Positions 50,265 through 59,382 of a stretch of 64,000 bases of DNA are shown here, piece after piece; positions within the stretch are counted from its first letter, which is position 1, and the number at the start of each line of letters is the position of its first letter. The stretch comes from Paraburkholderia sediminicola (GTDB lineage Bacteria > Pseudomonadota > Gammaproteobacteria > Burkholderiales > Burkholderiaceae). The notes below the pieces were generated by a model. It had not been told where the DNA came from. It did no database searches and was given only the letters and a program-made list of their open reading frames with translations. The translations under genes were made by a program, and so were the position numbers. The stretch covers positions 62,001 to 126,000 of the forward strand of contig NZ_CADIKC010000014.1 of the NCBI RefSeq assembly GCF_902859805.1, read 5' to 3'.

Positions 50265-50379
50265 TCAAACACCCGTCTTGCAATTCAAACCGGATAATTC
50301 CGGCAATCTCTTTGTATTACATAGCCTTACGTCGCACTTCAAGCGCCCCTTCAGCGCCAGGTGTTTTCCCTATTTTGGC

Positions 50380-50390
50380 CTGCATTGCAG
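50380..50390. promoter_or_regulatory. Core palindrome CTGCA-T-TGCAG upstream of the porin
   Basis: This 11-nt palindrome has the same core as the 31-nt element, 310 bases upstream of the porin start. Its arms are short, so it could be a chance match. Confidence 0.35.
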
Positions 50391-50699
50391 TCCAAACGAG
50401 CGGTTTCCCCCGTTGACACAGAACGAACGGTCGTGCCAAATTGCGCCTGCATCCTGTGCGCAAGCACGCGATCAATGAGCTCCTAGCAGCGCCGAGCCGC
50501 CCCAGCACCCAGGAGACAAACAGCCGGCACCGGACTCGAGACGCATACCAGCAGACCCACTATTTCGCATCCCTTATCAGATCGCGAGGGCTTTTTATCG
50601 CCTGTAGAAATCGTATCGCGCAACAGATCGCCCGAATCTTGCAGCACAAGCACTACTTCGCCAGTTCAATTGATTCCAATAAACAAGGAGACACGAAGC

Positions 50700-51791
50700 A
50701 TGCCGGCAAGTCATCGCAATCGAGTTGGAGCCATTCTTGGATTAGTCGGAGCATGCGCCCTGGGCACGGCCCAGAGCGCCCATGCGCAAAGCAGTGTCAC
50801 GCTGTACGGTATCGTCGACGGCTCGATCCTCTACACCAGCAAAACGCTTAACGCGACCACCGGTCAGAACGCAGGCCATCAATACTCGTTCACCGACAGC
50901 GGCCTTTCCGGCTCGCGCTTCGGCCTGCGTGGCGCCGAAGATCTCGGCGGCAGCATGCGTGCGATCTTCGAACTCGAAAGCGGCATCAGCATCGCCAACG
51001 GCGCGTTCAGCAATTCGAACGGCAACGCGTTCGGGCGGCAGGCGTGGGTCGGTGTGGACAGCCGCTACGGTACGGTGAAGGCCGGCTTGCAGTTCTCGCC
51101 TTTCTTCCTCGCGGTGTACGACTTCGATCCGCGCGAGATGTCGTACTTCGGCAGCGGTCTCATCACCTATCTCAACAACGTCTATGTGACCGGCCTGTTC
51201 AACCCGAACGGCATTTCGTACACGTCGCCGGAAATCGCCGGCTTGCAAGGCAGCGCGATGATGGCGCTGGGCGGCACGGCTGGAAACTTTCAGGCGGGAC
51301 GGCAGTACTCGGCGAGCCTGCGCTACCACCTCGGCACGCTGACCGTCGATGCCGCACTCTATAGCGGCAACGCCGGCGGCAGCGCTGCATCGATCGCGAT
51401 TCCGAGCGTGGTCGAATTCGACGGCCGTGCGCTCGGCGCCAGTTACGTGTTCAATAACCTGACCGTTAAAGCTTCCTACGTGCAGTACAAGGTGGCAGGC
51501 TCGTTCAACGATCGTGTCTATTCAGGCGGCGCCAGCTATCGCATCACACCGGCGCTGAACGTCGACGCAGGCGTATGGGTCACGCGCGACGGGAACAACT
51601 CGTCGAACAATTCGATACTGGCGTCCGCCGGGGTCGATTACTCCCTCTCGAAGGCTACCGTGGTGTATGGGCAGGCCGGTTTCGTAACCAATCACGGCGC
51701 CATGCACACCGGACTGTCCGTCAACAATGCACTGAACGAAGTGACCGGCACAACGGCCGGCGTGAATATCGGCATGCGGCACATGTTCTAA
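50700..51791 (+). CDS. Outer-membrane general porin
   Basis: Trimeric porin of 363 residues. It has a signal peptide (about 1-29, ending SAHA-QSS), then SSVTLYGIVDGS, SGSRFGLRGAEDLGGSMRAIFELESG, NAFGRQAWVGV, and a terminal Phe in GMRHMF. AAGGAG lies about nine bases before the ATG at 50700. It is upstream of the liv-type transporter and CoA genes on the same strand. With the shared palindromes this suggests it is the outer-membrane entry route for their substrate, which is inferred. Confidence 0.93.
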   Translation: MPASHRNRVGAILGLVGACALGTAQSAHAQSSVTLYGIVDGSILYTSKTLNATTGQNAGHQYSFTDSGLSGSRFGLRGAEDLGGSMRAIFELESGISIANGAFSNSNGNAFGRQAWVGVDSRYGTVKAGLQFSPFFLAVYDFDPREMSYFGSGLITYLNNVYVTGLFNPNGISYTSPEIAGLQGSAMMALGGTAGNFQAGRQYSASLRYHLGTLTVDAALYSGNAGGSAASIAIPSVVEFDGRALGASYVFNNLTVKASYVQYKVAGSFNDRVYSGGASYRITPALNVDAGVWVTRDGNNSSNNSILASAGVDYSLSKATVVYGQAGFVTNHGAMHTGLSVNNALNEVTGTTAGVNIGMRHMF

Positions 51792-52151
51792 CTGCAGCAG
51801 AGCGCGAGACACGGGCGTACCGCGGAAGCGGTGCGCCGGCTCATGCGAATGGGCGACTTGATGCGCGCTATCTAAGTGACTTCCCTAATAATCTGCAATG
51901 CAGAACAATCAAATGGAAAAATTGATTGACGCAAAGCGAACGCTCGTGCCAAATTTCTCTAACGCCGCCACACATCACCATTTCCAGTTTGCGCCGATGC
52001 GCGCGTGTTTTAAGCGTCGACAACCGTCGATAACGGTCGCCGGATTCGAGAAAGCGGCTGTTGTCCCGTCCGTAGTCAGGCGTGCGGCGATGCGTTCCCG
52101 GCTGCAAGGGTAACGATTGCACAGCGCGCCTCCGTTGGAGGGTGTCAAAGC
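51792..52151. promoter_or_regulatory. 360-bp gap upstream of the liv-type operon
   Basis: No gene is seen. It contains a copy of the CTGCA-A-TGCAG element at 51892-51904, about 250 bases upstream of livH, and presumably the promoter of livHMGF-livK. No other clear motif is recognised. Confidence 0.5.
51892..51904. promoter_or_regulatory. Palindrome TCTGCA-A-TGCAGA upstream of the liv-type operon
   Basis: This is a 13-nt perfect palindrome. To its right the sequence AACAATCAAAT matches the 31-nt element's AACTGTCAAAT at nine of eleven positions, so the similarity extends beyond the core and chance is less likely. Confidence 0.5.
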
Positions 52152-53021
52152 GTGGACATGTTTTTGCAGCAGCTTCTCAACGGCCTGACGCTGGGCGGCA
52201 TTTACAGCCTCGTTGCGCTCGGACTCACGCTGGTCTACGGCATTCTCGCCGTGCCGAATTTCGCCCACGGCGCGTTCTACATGGTCGGCGCGTTCGTCTC
52301 GTTCTACCTGATGAGCCGGCTCGGCTGGAACTACTGGCTCGCGATGATCGGCTCCGGCCTCGCGGTCGCAGTCCTCGCGATCCTCGCCGAGCGGCTGGTG
52401 TTCCATCCACTGCGCAAATCTTCCGAATTGCATCCCATGATCGCCGCGATCGGCCTCCTGCTGTTTCTCGAAGCCGGCGCACAGGCGATCTGGGGCGCGG
52501 ACTTTCATCGTATGGCGACGCCCTACGCCGGAGTCCTCGATCTGGGCGGCGTGACCGCGCCGGTGCAGCGCTTGCTGATCATCGGCGCCGCGTTCGCGCT
52601 GGTGGTGCTGCTGCAACTCTTCCTCAAATACACGGTGATCGGCTCGAGCATCATCGCGATGGCGCAGGACCGCGAAGGCGCCTCGCTGATGGGCATCGAT
52701 GCCAACAAGGTGACGATGCTGACTTTCGGCATCTCCGGCCTCCTCGCCGCCGTGGCCGCGACGCTGTACGCGCCGATCAACCTCGTCTATCCGGCCATGG
52801 GGCAGCTGGTGATCCTGAAGGCCTTCGTGATCATCATTCTCGGCGGCATGGGCAGCGTGCCGGGTGCGATCGTCGGCGGATTGATCATCGGCATGGCGGA
52901 GAGCTTCGGCGCCTTCTACATTTCGACCGACTACAAGGACATCATCGCCTTCGTGCTGCTGGTGGTGATTCTGTCGGTTCGTCCTCAAGGACTGTTCACC
53001 AGGGAACTGCGCGCATCGTGA
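52152..53021 (+). CDS. livH: Branched-chain-amino-acid-type ABC permease, LivH-like
   Basis: Inner-membrane permease of 289 residues with about eight hydrophobic segments. The family loop reads SIIAMAQDREGASLMGIDANKVTMLTFGISGLLAAVAATLYAP, with GGMGSVPGAIVGGLIIGMAES near the C-terminus. GTG at 52152 is preferred over ATG at 52158, because GGAGG is ten bases upstream of the former and sixteen from the latter. It is first in livH-M-G-F-K. The HAAT family carries amino acids, amides and aromatic acids; the substrate here is probably the acid activated by the ligases downstream. Confidence 0.9.
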   Translation: MDMFLQQLLNGLTLGGIYSLVALGLTLVYGILAVPNFAHGAFYMVGAFVSFYLMSRLGWNYWLAMIGSGLAVAVLAILAERLVFHPLRKSSELHPMIAAIGLLLFLEAGAQAIWGADFHRMATPYAGVLDLGGVTAPVQRLLIIGAAFALVVLLQLFLKYTVIGSSIIAMAQDREGASLMGIDANKVTMLTFGISGLLAAVAATLYAPINLVYPAMGQLVILKAFVIIILGGMGSVPGAIVGGLIIGMAESFGAFYISTDYKDIIAFVLLVVILSVRPQGLFTRELRAS

Positions 53022-54040
53022 AACCGGTCATGAAATTATTCGAGGGCAAGCTGGGCTGGACACTGCTGTTCGTGCTCGGTCTCGTGTTTCCGTTTCTGGC
53101 CACCAACGACTACATGCTCACCGTGATGTCCACCGCGTACGTCTTCGCGCTGGCCACCGTCGGGCTGAATCTGATCACCGGCTACACGGGGCAGTTCAAT
53201 CTCGCGCACGGCAGCTTCATGGCGGTGGGCGCGTACACGGTGGGCATTCTCACGGTCGATCATCAGGTGCCGTTCTGGATCGCGTTCATTGCGTCGGGCG
53301 TTGTCGTCGCGATACTGGGTGCGCTGGTCGGCCTTGTGTCGCTGCGTCTGCGCGGTCACTACTTTTCTATTTTTACGCTGTGCGTCGGCTACATCATGTT
53401 TCTTGTCATCGAGAAATGGGACAGCCTCACGCATGGGGTCTCAGACATTGTTGGTATCCCGGCGCCTTCGGGCTTCGGCATCGTCTCGTTTGAAAATCCG
53501 CGGCCGCTCTATTACCTGGTGTTCGCCTTTCTCGTGCTCGGCGTGTGGCTGATGCATCGCATCGTCGACTCGCTGCTCGGCCGGACCTTCATGGCGATCC
53601 GCAATAGCGACGGTCTCGCGCAGTCGCTCGGTATCAACCTGATGCGTAACAAGGTGCTGGCCTTCGTGCTGTCGGTCGTCTATGCCGGGCTTGCGGGCGG
53701 GCTCTATGCCGGTTCCGTGCGCTTTCTCGGACCGGACCTCGCCGGCGTCGAACATACCTTCGACATGACCATGTACATGCTGGTGGGCGGCATCGGCACC
53801 CTCGCCGGCCCGCTGCTCGGCGCGCTAGCCATACCCTGGCTCACGCAGTATCTGCAGTTTTTGCAGGCCTACCGCTTTGTCGTGTTCGGACCGATCCTGA
53901 TTCTGCTGGTGATCTTTTTGCCGAACGGAATCGTCGGTTTGTATCGGGCGAGAAAGAGCCAGCGCGCGAAACTGGCCACGCCGAAAAGCGGCAGCGTCTC
54001 GCGTCAGTCGCAGCCCACGCGCGGAGATCGTCATGCTTGA
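53018..54040 (+). CDS. livM: Branched-chain-amino-acid-type ABC permease, LivM-like
   Basis: Second permease subunit of about 340 residues with eight to ten membrane segments. LITGYTGQFNLAHGSFMAVGAYTVG is the LivM signature, and FMAIRNSDGLAQSLGINLMRNKVLAFVLS is the ATPase-contacting loop. The start is taken as GTG at 53018, overlapping the livH stop (GTGA); ATG at 53030 is the alternative. A frame running through from 52082 is only an accidental upstream extension. The 3' end overlaps livG by eight bases. Confidence 0.9.
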   Translation: MKPVMKLFEGKLGWTLLFVLGLVFPFLATNDYMLTVMSTAYVFALATVGLNLITGYTGQFNLAHGSFMAVGAYTVGILTVDHQVPFWIAFIASGVVVAILGALVGLVSLRLRGHYFSIFTLCVGYIMFLVIEKWDSLTHGVSDIVGIPAPSGFGIVSFENPRPLYYLVFAFLVLGVWLMHRIVDSLLGRTFMAIRNSDGLAQSLGINLMRNKVLAFVLSVVYAGLAGGLYAGSVRFLGPDLAGVEHTFDMTMYMLVGGIGTLAGPLLGALAIPWLTQYLQFLQAYRFVVFGPILILLVIFLPNGIVGLYRARKSQRAKLATPKSGSVSRQSQPTRGDRHA

Positions 54041-54797
54041 AATCGACTCGCTCAGCAAGCGCTTCGGCGGTCTCGTCGCGGTCGACGACGTCAGCACGCA
54101 TATCGAAGCCGGCAAGATCAATGCAATCATCGGGCCGAACGGTGCGGGCAAAACCACCTTTTTCAATCTGATCAGCGGCACCCATCTGCCGAGCTCGGGA
54201 CGCATCCATTTCAAAGGCCAGGACGTGACAAAGCTGGCCGCCGATCAGATGGCGCGCCTCGGCATTGCGCGCACATTTCAATCCACCGCGCTGTTCGACC
54301 GGGCCAGCGTGCTCGACAACCTGATCGTCGGCCACCGGCTGCGCACGCGCTCGGGGCTGTGGGACGTGCTGACGCATTCTGCGCGGCTCAAGCAGGAAGA
54401 GCGTATCTGCCGCGAAAAGGCGCGCGAGGCCCTGGATTTTGTCGGGCTGTCGGCGATTGCGGAACGAATGGCCGGCGACATCTCGCAGGAAGAGCGCAAA
54501 CGCGCCGCCGTGGCGCTCGCGCTTGCCACCGAACCGAGCCTGATGCTGCTCGACGAACCCGCCGGCGGCGTCAATCCCGAAGAGACCGAAGGCCTCGCCG
54601 AATTGATCCGCAAGCTGGTGAAACACGGCGTGACGGTATGCCTCGTGGAACACAAGATGAACATGATCATGAAGCTCGCCGATCGCATCATGGTGCTGAA
54701 CTACGGCAAGAAAATCGCCGAAGGCACGCCTGCCGAGATTCGCGCCAACCCGGCGGTGATCGATGCCTATCTTGGGAGCGAACATGCTGAAGTTTGA
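54033..54797 (+). CDS. livG: ABC transporter ATP-binding protein, LivG-like
   Basis: Cytoplasmic ATPase of 254 residues. Walker A is GPNGAGKT (34-41) and Walker B LMLLDEP with AGGVNPEET (about 170-184). The ABC signature is unusual: where LSGGQ-like or PYGxQ sequence is expected it reads ISQEERKR (150-157), without the glycine. It is otherwise a typical LivG with the C-terminal TPAEIRANPAVIDAYLG. It overlaps livM and livF on both sides. Confidence 0.9.
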   Translation: MLEIDSLSKRFGGLVAVDDVSTHIEAGKINAIIGPNGAGKTTFFNLISGTHLPSSGRIHFKGQDVTKLAADQMARLGIARTFQSTALFDRASVLDNLIVGHRLRTRSGLWDVLTHSARLKQEERICREKAREALDFVGLSAIAERMAGDISQEERKRAAVALALATEPSLMLLDEPAGGVNPEETEGLAELIRKLVKHGVTVCLVEHKMNMIMKLADRIMVLNYGKKIAEGTPAEIRANPAVIDAYLGSEHAEV

Positions 54798-55491
54798 AAA
54801 CGTCGCGCTCGATTACGGCAGTTTCCGCGCGCTGGACGGCATCACGCTGCATGCGGACGACGGCGAACTGGTCGTGCTGCTCGGCGCCAACGGCGCGGGC
54901 AAGAGCTCGATCTTTCTCGCGACGAGCGGCCTGCGCCGCGCCACGAGCGGCAGCCTGCGCCTCGGAACGCGCGAACTGCTCGGCATGACGCCCGCGCAGA
55001 TCGTGCGCAACGGCGTGATTCAGTGCCCCGAGGGCCGCAAGCTGTTCCCGGGCATGTCGGTGCTCAAGAACCTCACGCTCGGCGCCTACGTGCATCGCGG
55101 CGACAAGGCAGGCAATCAGCGCAATCTCGATCAGGTGTTCGCACTCTTTCCGCTTCTCGCCGAACGCAAGGATCATGCGGCCGGCTCCTTGTCCGGCGGG
55201 CAGCAGCAGATGGTGGCGATCGGTCGCGCGATGATGGCCCGCCCCAAGGTGTTGCTGCTCGACGAACCGTCGCTCGGTCTCGCACCGCTGGTGGTCAAGC
55301 AGGTGTTCGAGGTGATCCAGCAGATCAATCGCGCCGGCACGACGGTGCTGCTCGCCGAACAGAATGCGTTTGCGGCGTTGAAGATCGCGCACCGTGCCTA
55401 TGTGATCGAGAACGGCCGCATCGTGCTCGAAGGCGATCACGCGAGTCTGATGAACAACGAAGCGATCCGGCGCGCTTACGTCGGCGGCTGA
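54784..55491 (+). CDS. livF: ABC transporter ATP-binding protein, LivF-like
   Basis: Second ATPase subunit of 235 residues. Walker A is GANGAGKSS, the signature is a normal LSGGQQQMVAIGRAM, and Walker B is KVLLLDEPSLGLAP. CPEGRKLFPGMSVLKNLTLGAY is typical of LivF. MLKFENVALDYG (54784) is the start, inside the livG 3' end (14-base overlap). With LivG it powers the LivHM pore, supplied by the LivK-like protein encoded next. Confidence 0.92.
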   Translation: MLKFENVALDYGSFRALDGITLHADDGELVVLLGANGAGKSSIFLATSGLRRATSGSLRLGTRELLGMTPAQIVRNGVIQCPEGRKLFPGMSVLKNLTLGAYVHRGDKAGNQRNLDQVFALFPLLAERKDHAAGSLSGGQQQMVAIGRAMMARPKVLLLDEPSLGLAPLVVKQVFEVIQQINRAGTTVLLAEQNAFAALKIAHRAYVIENGRIVLEGDHASLMNNEAIRRAYVGG

Positions 55492-55575
55492 ACGGATTTG
55501 ATGCACTGCCTGACGCATGACCATGAACGTGATCATGAGCGTCAGGCCATTCGAACAATCCCAAAGGAGACACGT

Positions 55576-56760
55576 ATGACGATCAAACGCTTGTGCGGAC
55601 GCGCTGGAGTAGTTGCGGCGGTCGCCACGACTGCGCTGCTGGGCACGGGCGCCGCGATGGCGCAGCAGGTGGTGCATATCGGCTACTCCGGTCCGTTGAG
55701 CGGAGGCGCGGCGAAGTACGGCCAGGAAGTGCTCGAAGGCATGCAGATGGCCGCTGCCGACGTCAATCAGGCCGGCATCGAAGTGGCCGGCAAGAAGATC
55801 AAGCTCGAAATCGTGCCGCTCGACGACAAGTACAACCCCGCCGAAACCGCGATCAACGCCCGGCGTCTCGCGCAGGAACAGCAGGCCGCTGTGGTGCTCG
55901 TGCCGCATTCGGGCGGTGGCTTCGCCGTGCAGACCAGCAATGAGCAACAGAAACTATTGCTGCTCTCGTACACCAGCGTGCCGCAGATCAGCGAGCGCGG
56001 CAACAAGCTCACGGTGCGTATTCCCCCGGCGTTCACGTCCTATCTGAACTCGTTCATCAAATACGAAATGGCGACGTACGGCAAGAAGGTCGCACTCGCC
56101 GCCACCGATACCGACTACGGCAAGGTCTGGGTCGCCGCATTCAAGCCCGCGTGGGAAGCAGCCGGTGGCACGATCGTCGCGGACAATTCCATGTCGTATA
56201 ACCGCGCCACCGATTTCTACAGCGGCGTGAGCCGTGTGCTGGCCGCGAAACCGGATGTGATGTTTATCGGCGGTCCGTCCGAGCCGACCGGCCTGATTGC
56301 GCAGCAGGCACGCGAACTGGGCTTCAAGGGCGGCTTTATCGTAATGGATCAGGCCAAGCTCGACGAAGTGGCCAAGGTGACTGGCGGCTATGCCCCGTTG
56401 AACGGCGCGATCGGCGTATTGCCGCTGGCCAACGATGAAACGCCGAACGCCAAAATGTTTGTAGAGCGCTTCCGCAAGAGTCACAATGGTCGCGATCCGA
56501 GCCAGGAAGTATCGCTGAACTACACCGCGGTCTACGCAACGGCACTCGCGATGAAGCTGGCCGGCAGTGTCAGTGATGCGACCGCGATCCGGAATCAGTT
56601 CGATAAAGCCGTGAAGGCGCTGCCGCCACAGGCCAATCCGCAAAGTGTGACGGGCGTCGACGACCACGGCGGCTTCGTGATCGGCAATCCGGTTGCGGCG
56701 GTGGTTCAGGGTGGACAGTTGAAGTCAGCAGTGTTGAGTTCGCTGACAGCGGCGAAGTGA
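55576..56760 (+). CDS. ABC transporter substrate-binding protein, LivK-like
   Basis: Periplasmic binding protein of 394 residues, type-I fold (Peripla_BP_6). A signal peptide (about 1-28, ending AAMA-QQV) precedes VVHIGYSGPLSGGAAKYGQEVLEGMQMAAADVNQAG and the rest of the two-lobed domain. AAAGGAGA precedes the ATG at 55576. It is last in the transporter operon, 84 bp after livF, and is followed by a bidirectional terminator. The ligand pocket cannot be read; family relatives bind amino acids, amides, urea or aromatic acids. Confidence 0.92.
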   Translation: MTIKRLCGRAGVVAAVATTALLGTGAAMAQQVVHIGYSGPLSGGAAKYGQEVLEGMQMAAADVNQAGIEVAGKKIKLEIVPLDDKYNPAETAINARRLAQEQQAAVVLVPHSGGGFAVQTSNEQQKLLLLSYTSVPQISERGNKLTVRIPPAFTSYLNSFIKYEMATYGKKVALAATDTDYGKVWVAAFKPAWEAAGGTIVADNSMSYNRATDFYSGVSRVLAAKPDVMFIGGPSEPTGLIAQQARELGFKGGFIVMDQAKLDEVAKVTGGYAPLNGAIGVLPLANDETPNAKMFVERFRKSHNGRDPSQEVSLNYTAVYATALAMKLAGSVSDATAIRNQFDKAVKALPPQANPQSVTGVDDHGGFVIGNPVAAVVQGGQLKSAVLSSLTAAK

Positions 56761-56789
56761 CGAAATGACCCGCTGATATAGGCGTAAAA

Positions 56790-56816
56790 AAAGCGCCGTG
56801 GTTTCCACGGCGCTTT
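56790..56816. terminator. Bidirectional intrinsic terminator, livK / SDR
   Basis: A 12-bp perfect stem has arms at 56790-56801 and 56805-56816 (AAAGCGCCGTGG / CCACGGCGCTTT) with a TTT loop. The A-run on its left gives a strong U-tract to minus-strand transcripts; the plus side has three T. It separates convergent genes. Confidence 0.88.
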
Positions 56817-56834
56817 GCACATCTCCCATTCGGA

Positions 56835-57740
56835 TTACCCCTTCAACGCTTCGATAATCTGAACACGCACTTCAGGCCGCTCGGCGAACGGATCGGTTGG
56901 ATTGCGCGGCGTCACGATATCCTCAGCACGCGTTTTCACTGCTGCCAGCGCGTGCGGATGCGAGAAGATATAGAACTGTTCTTCGCGGATCGCATCGAAC
57001 ACCATGCCCGCGACCGTTTCCGCACTCACCTTCCCTGAACTCACCGCCTTCTCGCTCATCACGCGCGACACCCGTTGCGATAAGGTCGGCGGTGTGTCGT
57101 TGTCCAGTTCGGACGGACGATTGCGATGCGCCTTCGCGATACCCGTCGGCACGAAGTACGGGCACAGCACCGAGCACGCCACCTGTTGCGTGACCAGCGA
57201 AAGATCCTGATACAGCGACTCGGTCAGCGACACCACCGCATGTTTCGACACGTTGTACGGACCCATCATGGGCGGATTGAGCATGCCCGCCATCGACGCC
57301 GTATTGACGATATGCCCGCGATACTCCGGATCGCGTTTGGCGGCCTCGAGCATTAGCGGTGTGAAAGCCCGCACGCCGTGAATCACGCCCCACAGGTTGA
57401 CGCCGAGAAGCCATTGCCAGTCGCGTTCGGTGTTCTCCCACACGAGGCCGCCGCTGCCGCCTACTCCCGCATTGTTGAACACCAGATGCACGCCACCGAA
57501 AGCGTCGAGCGTGGCGCGGGCCAATGCGTCAATCTCCTCGCCCTTCGCGACATCGACACGGCGCGCGATGGCCTGTGCGCCGGCCGCGCTCACCTCGGCG
57601 AAGGTTTCGTCGAGTGCGTCCTGCTGTACGTCGGCGAGTACCAGCCGCATGCCCAGCTTCGTGCCGAGCCGTGCGAACTCGCGGCCAAATCCGGAGCCCG
57701 CGCCGGTGATCACCGCAACCTTGCCTTCAAAATAGTCCAT
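56835..57740 (-). CDS. SDR family oxidoreductase
   Basis: Short-chain dehydrogenase/reductase of 301 residues, longer than the classical 250. Cofactor motif TGAGSGFG is near residue 13, then NNAGVGGSGG, the catalytic Ser in NTASMAGML and the YxxxK pair in YNVSKHAVVSLTE. AAGGAAAGGG precedes the ATG. It is the 3' gene of the minus-strand set ACAD-ligase-ligase-SDR. It probably oxidises or reduces a hydroxyl/keto group of the unidentified substrate or its CoA ester. Confidence 0.88.
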   Translation of the reverse strand: MDYFEGKVAVITGAGSGFGREFARLGTKLGMRLVLADVQQDALDETFAEVSAAGAQAIARRVDVAKGEEIDALARATLDAFGGVHLVFNNAGVGGSGGLVWENTERDWQWLLGVNLWGVIHGVRAFTPLMLEAAKRDPEYRGHIVNTASMAGMLNPPMMGPYNVSKHAVVSLTESLYQDLSLVTQQVACSVLCPYFVPTGIAKAHRNRPSELDNDTPPTLSQRVSRVMSEKAVSSGKVSAETVAGMVFDAIREEQFYIFSHPHALAAVKTRAEDIVTPRNPTDPFAERPEVRVQIIEALKG

Positions 57741-57825
57741 GCCGTGTCCCTTTCCTTATCCCATTGCCAGTTGGTGTGAGTTGGTCTATCCAGCCAGGTG
57801 TATTCAGACGTCTCTATACGCTGCG

Positions 57826-59382
57826 TTAGCGCGCGGCGGGATAGTACTGCTCGCGCAATTCCCGTTTCAGCACCTTGCCTATCGGACTGCGCGGCAACGC
57901 GTCGACAAAGGTCAACGCGGAGAGCCGCTGCATCTTGCCGAGCCGCGCGTTGACCCAGGCCAGCAGCGTGTCGGCGTCGATCGGTGCAGCCGGGCGAAGC
58001 ACCACGAACGCAACCGGCGTCTCGCCCCATTGTTCCGACTGCGCGCCCACCACGGCCACATCCGCGACGTCCGGGTGCGAGCACAGTTCAGTCTCGAGGT
58101 CGCTCGGATAAACGTTGAAACCGCCCGAAATAATCATGTCCTTCTTGCGATCGAGCAGGGTCAAAAAGCCGTCTGCATCGAAACGGCCCATGTCGCCCGT
58201 ACGAATGAAACGCTTGCCGCTCGGGTCGTACCACTCCGCCTCGGCAGTCTTCTCCGGTTGACGGTAGTAGCCGGTCATCATCGCGGGCGAATGGCCGACG
58301 ATCTCGCCCACCTCCCCCGCTGCGACCTCGTTACCGAGCTCGTCGATCAGACGGATGTCGTGGCCTTCGATCGGTTTGCCGACCGTATGCAGCTTGGTGG
58401 GACATTCGTTGGCCTCCAGCTGACACGAGCCGCCGCCTTCGGTCATGCCGTAGTACTCGGTGAGCTTGCCCGGCCAGCGGCGCACCACGTCCGCCTTCAC
58501 GCTCGCCGCGAACGGCGCGCTGGTGCAGAACTTGGCCTGGAAGCTGGAGAGGTTGTAACGGTCGAAGTCCGGATGCGCCATCAAACGTTGATACTGGACC
58601 GGCACCAGCATGGTGTGTGTGACGCGGTACTGTTGCGCCAGTTCGAGATAGCGTGTGGCGTCGAATTTCGGCATCAACACGACGGTGCCGCCGAATGTCA
58701 GCGTCGGCATGAAACTCACGAGCGTCGTGTTCGAATACAACGGTGTCGAGATGAGCGTGGTGGCGTCTGGGCCATAGCCACGTTCGATGCTGCGCACCGC
58801 ATAGGCCCAGCGCATGCCGTGAGATTGAACGATGCCTTTAGGCGTACCTGTGGTGCCCGATGAATAGATGATGTTGAACGGCCACGCCGGATTGATCGTG
58901 ACGGCTTCAGGCGTTGCGCCCTTGGGCGCGAGCCACGCTTCAAGCGAGGTGCTGCCTGCGTGCGCATCGAGTGCGATGGGGATTGCACTGATCTCTGCAG
59001 CCACCGGTTCCAGCAAACGCTTGACGTCGGCATCGAGAAACAGCAGCCGCGCACCCGAGTTGCCGATCATGCTGACGAGACTCGCCGCGCTCGACGACGG
59101 CGCAAGCGGTGCAACCACCGCTCCCGCTCGCAGGCCGCCGAGAAACACCACAGCGTATTCCACCGAGGCCGCAGCGCATAACGCGATCGCATCGCAAGGC
59201 TTGATGCCCTCGCGCTGCAACGCGGCGGCAAAGCGATCGACTCGTGCGTCAAGCGCGGCATAAGTCACGACCTCACCGTCGCAGATCAATGCCGCGTGCT
59301 CACCGCGCTCTTTGGCAAAGCGGCGGAGCATATCGGTGATGCAGACGAACGGTTCGTCCAGTAAGGCTTCGAGCCATGTCAT
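57826..59382 (-). CDS. AMP-dependent acyl-CoA ligase (first)
   Basis: Acyl-adenylate-forming CoA ligase of 518 residues. The P-loop-like motif YSSGTTGTPKGI is near residue 167; YGMTEGGG follows, then GEIVGHSPAMMTGYYRQPEKT and the hinge FIRTGDMGRFDADGFLTLLDRKKDMI. The catalytic Lys region PRSPIGKVLKREL lies at the C-terminus. It activates a carboxylic acid to its CoA thioester in the cytoplasm. Its start overlaps the stop of the upstream ligase gene by four bases, so the two ligases are translationally coupled and probably act on related acids. Confidence 0.9.
   Translation of the reverse strand: MTWLEALLDEPFVCITDMLRRFAKERGEHAALICDGEVVTYAALDARVDRFAAALQREGIKPCDAIALCAAASVEYAVVFLGGLRAGAVVAPLAPSSSAASLVSMIGNSGARLLFLDADVKRLLEPVAAEISAIPIALDAHAGSTSLEAWLAPKGATPEAVTINPAWPFNIIYSSGTTGTPKGIVQSHGMRWAYAVRSIERGYGPDATTLISTPLYSNTTLVSFMPTLTFGGTVVLMPKFDATRYLELAQQYRVTHTMLVPVQYQRLMAHPDFDRYNLSSFQAKFCTSAPFAASVKADVVRRWPGKLTEYYGMTEGGGSCQLEANECPTKLHTVGKPIEGHDIRLIDELGNEVAAGEVGEIVGHSPAMMTGYYRQPEKTAEAEWYDPSGKRFIRTGDMGRFDADGFLTLLDRKKDMIISGGFNVYPSDLETELCSHPDVADVAVVGAQSEQWGETPVAFVVLRPAAPIDADTLLAWVNARLGKMQRLSALTFVDALPRSPIGKVLKRELREQYYPAAR

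Larger units (their letters stand above)
50226..50699. other. 474-bp gap between LysR gene and porin, with two palindromes
   Basis: No gene is recognised. The gap holds a perfect 31-nt palindrome (50234-50264) and a smaller one of the same core (50380-50390), both described separately. The AT-richer part at about 50640-50690 probably contains the porin leader. Confidence 0.5.

Noticed and set aside
52082..53017. Open frame continuous with livM that covers livH in another phase
   Set aside because: The livH phase encodes a clear LivH permease; the upstream part of this frame is Arg-rich and without membrane segments, so livM starts at 53018 or 53030.
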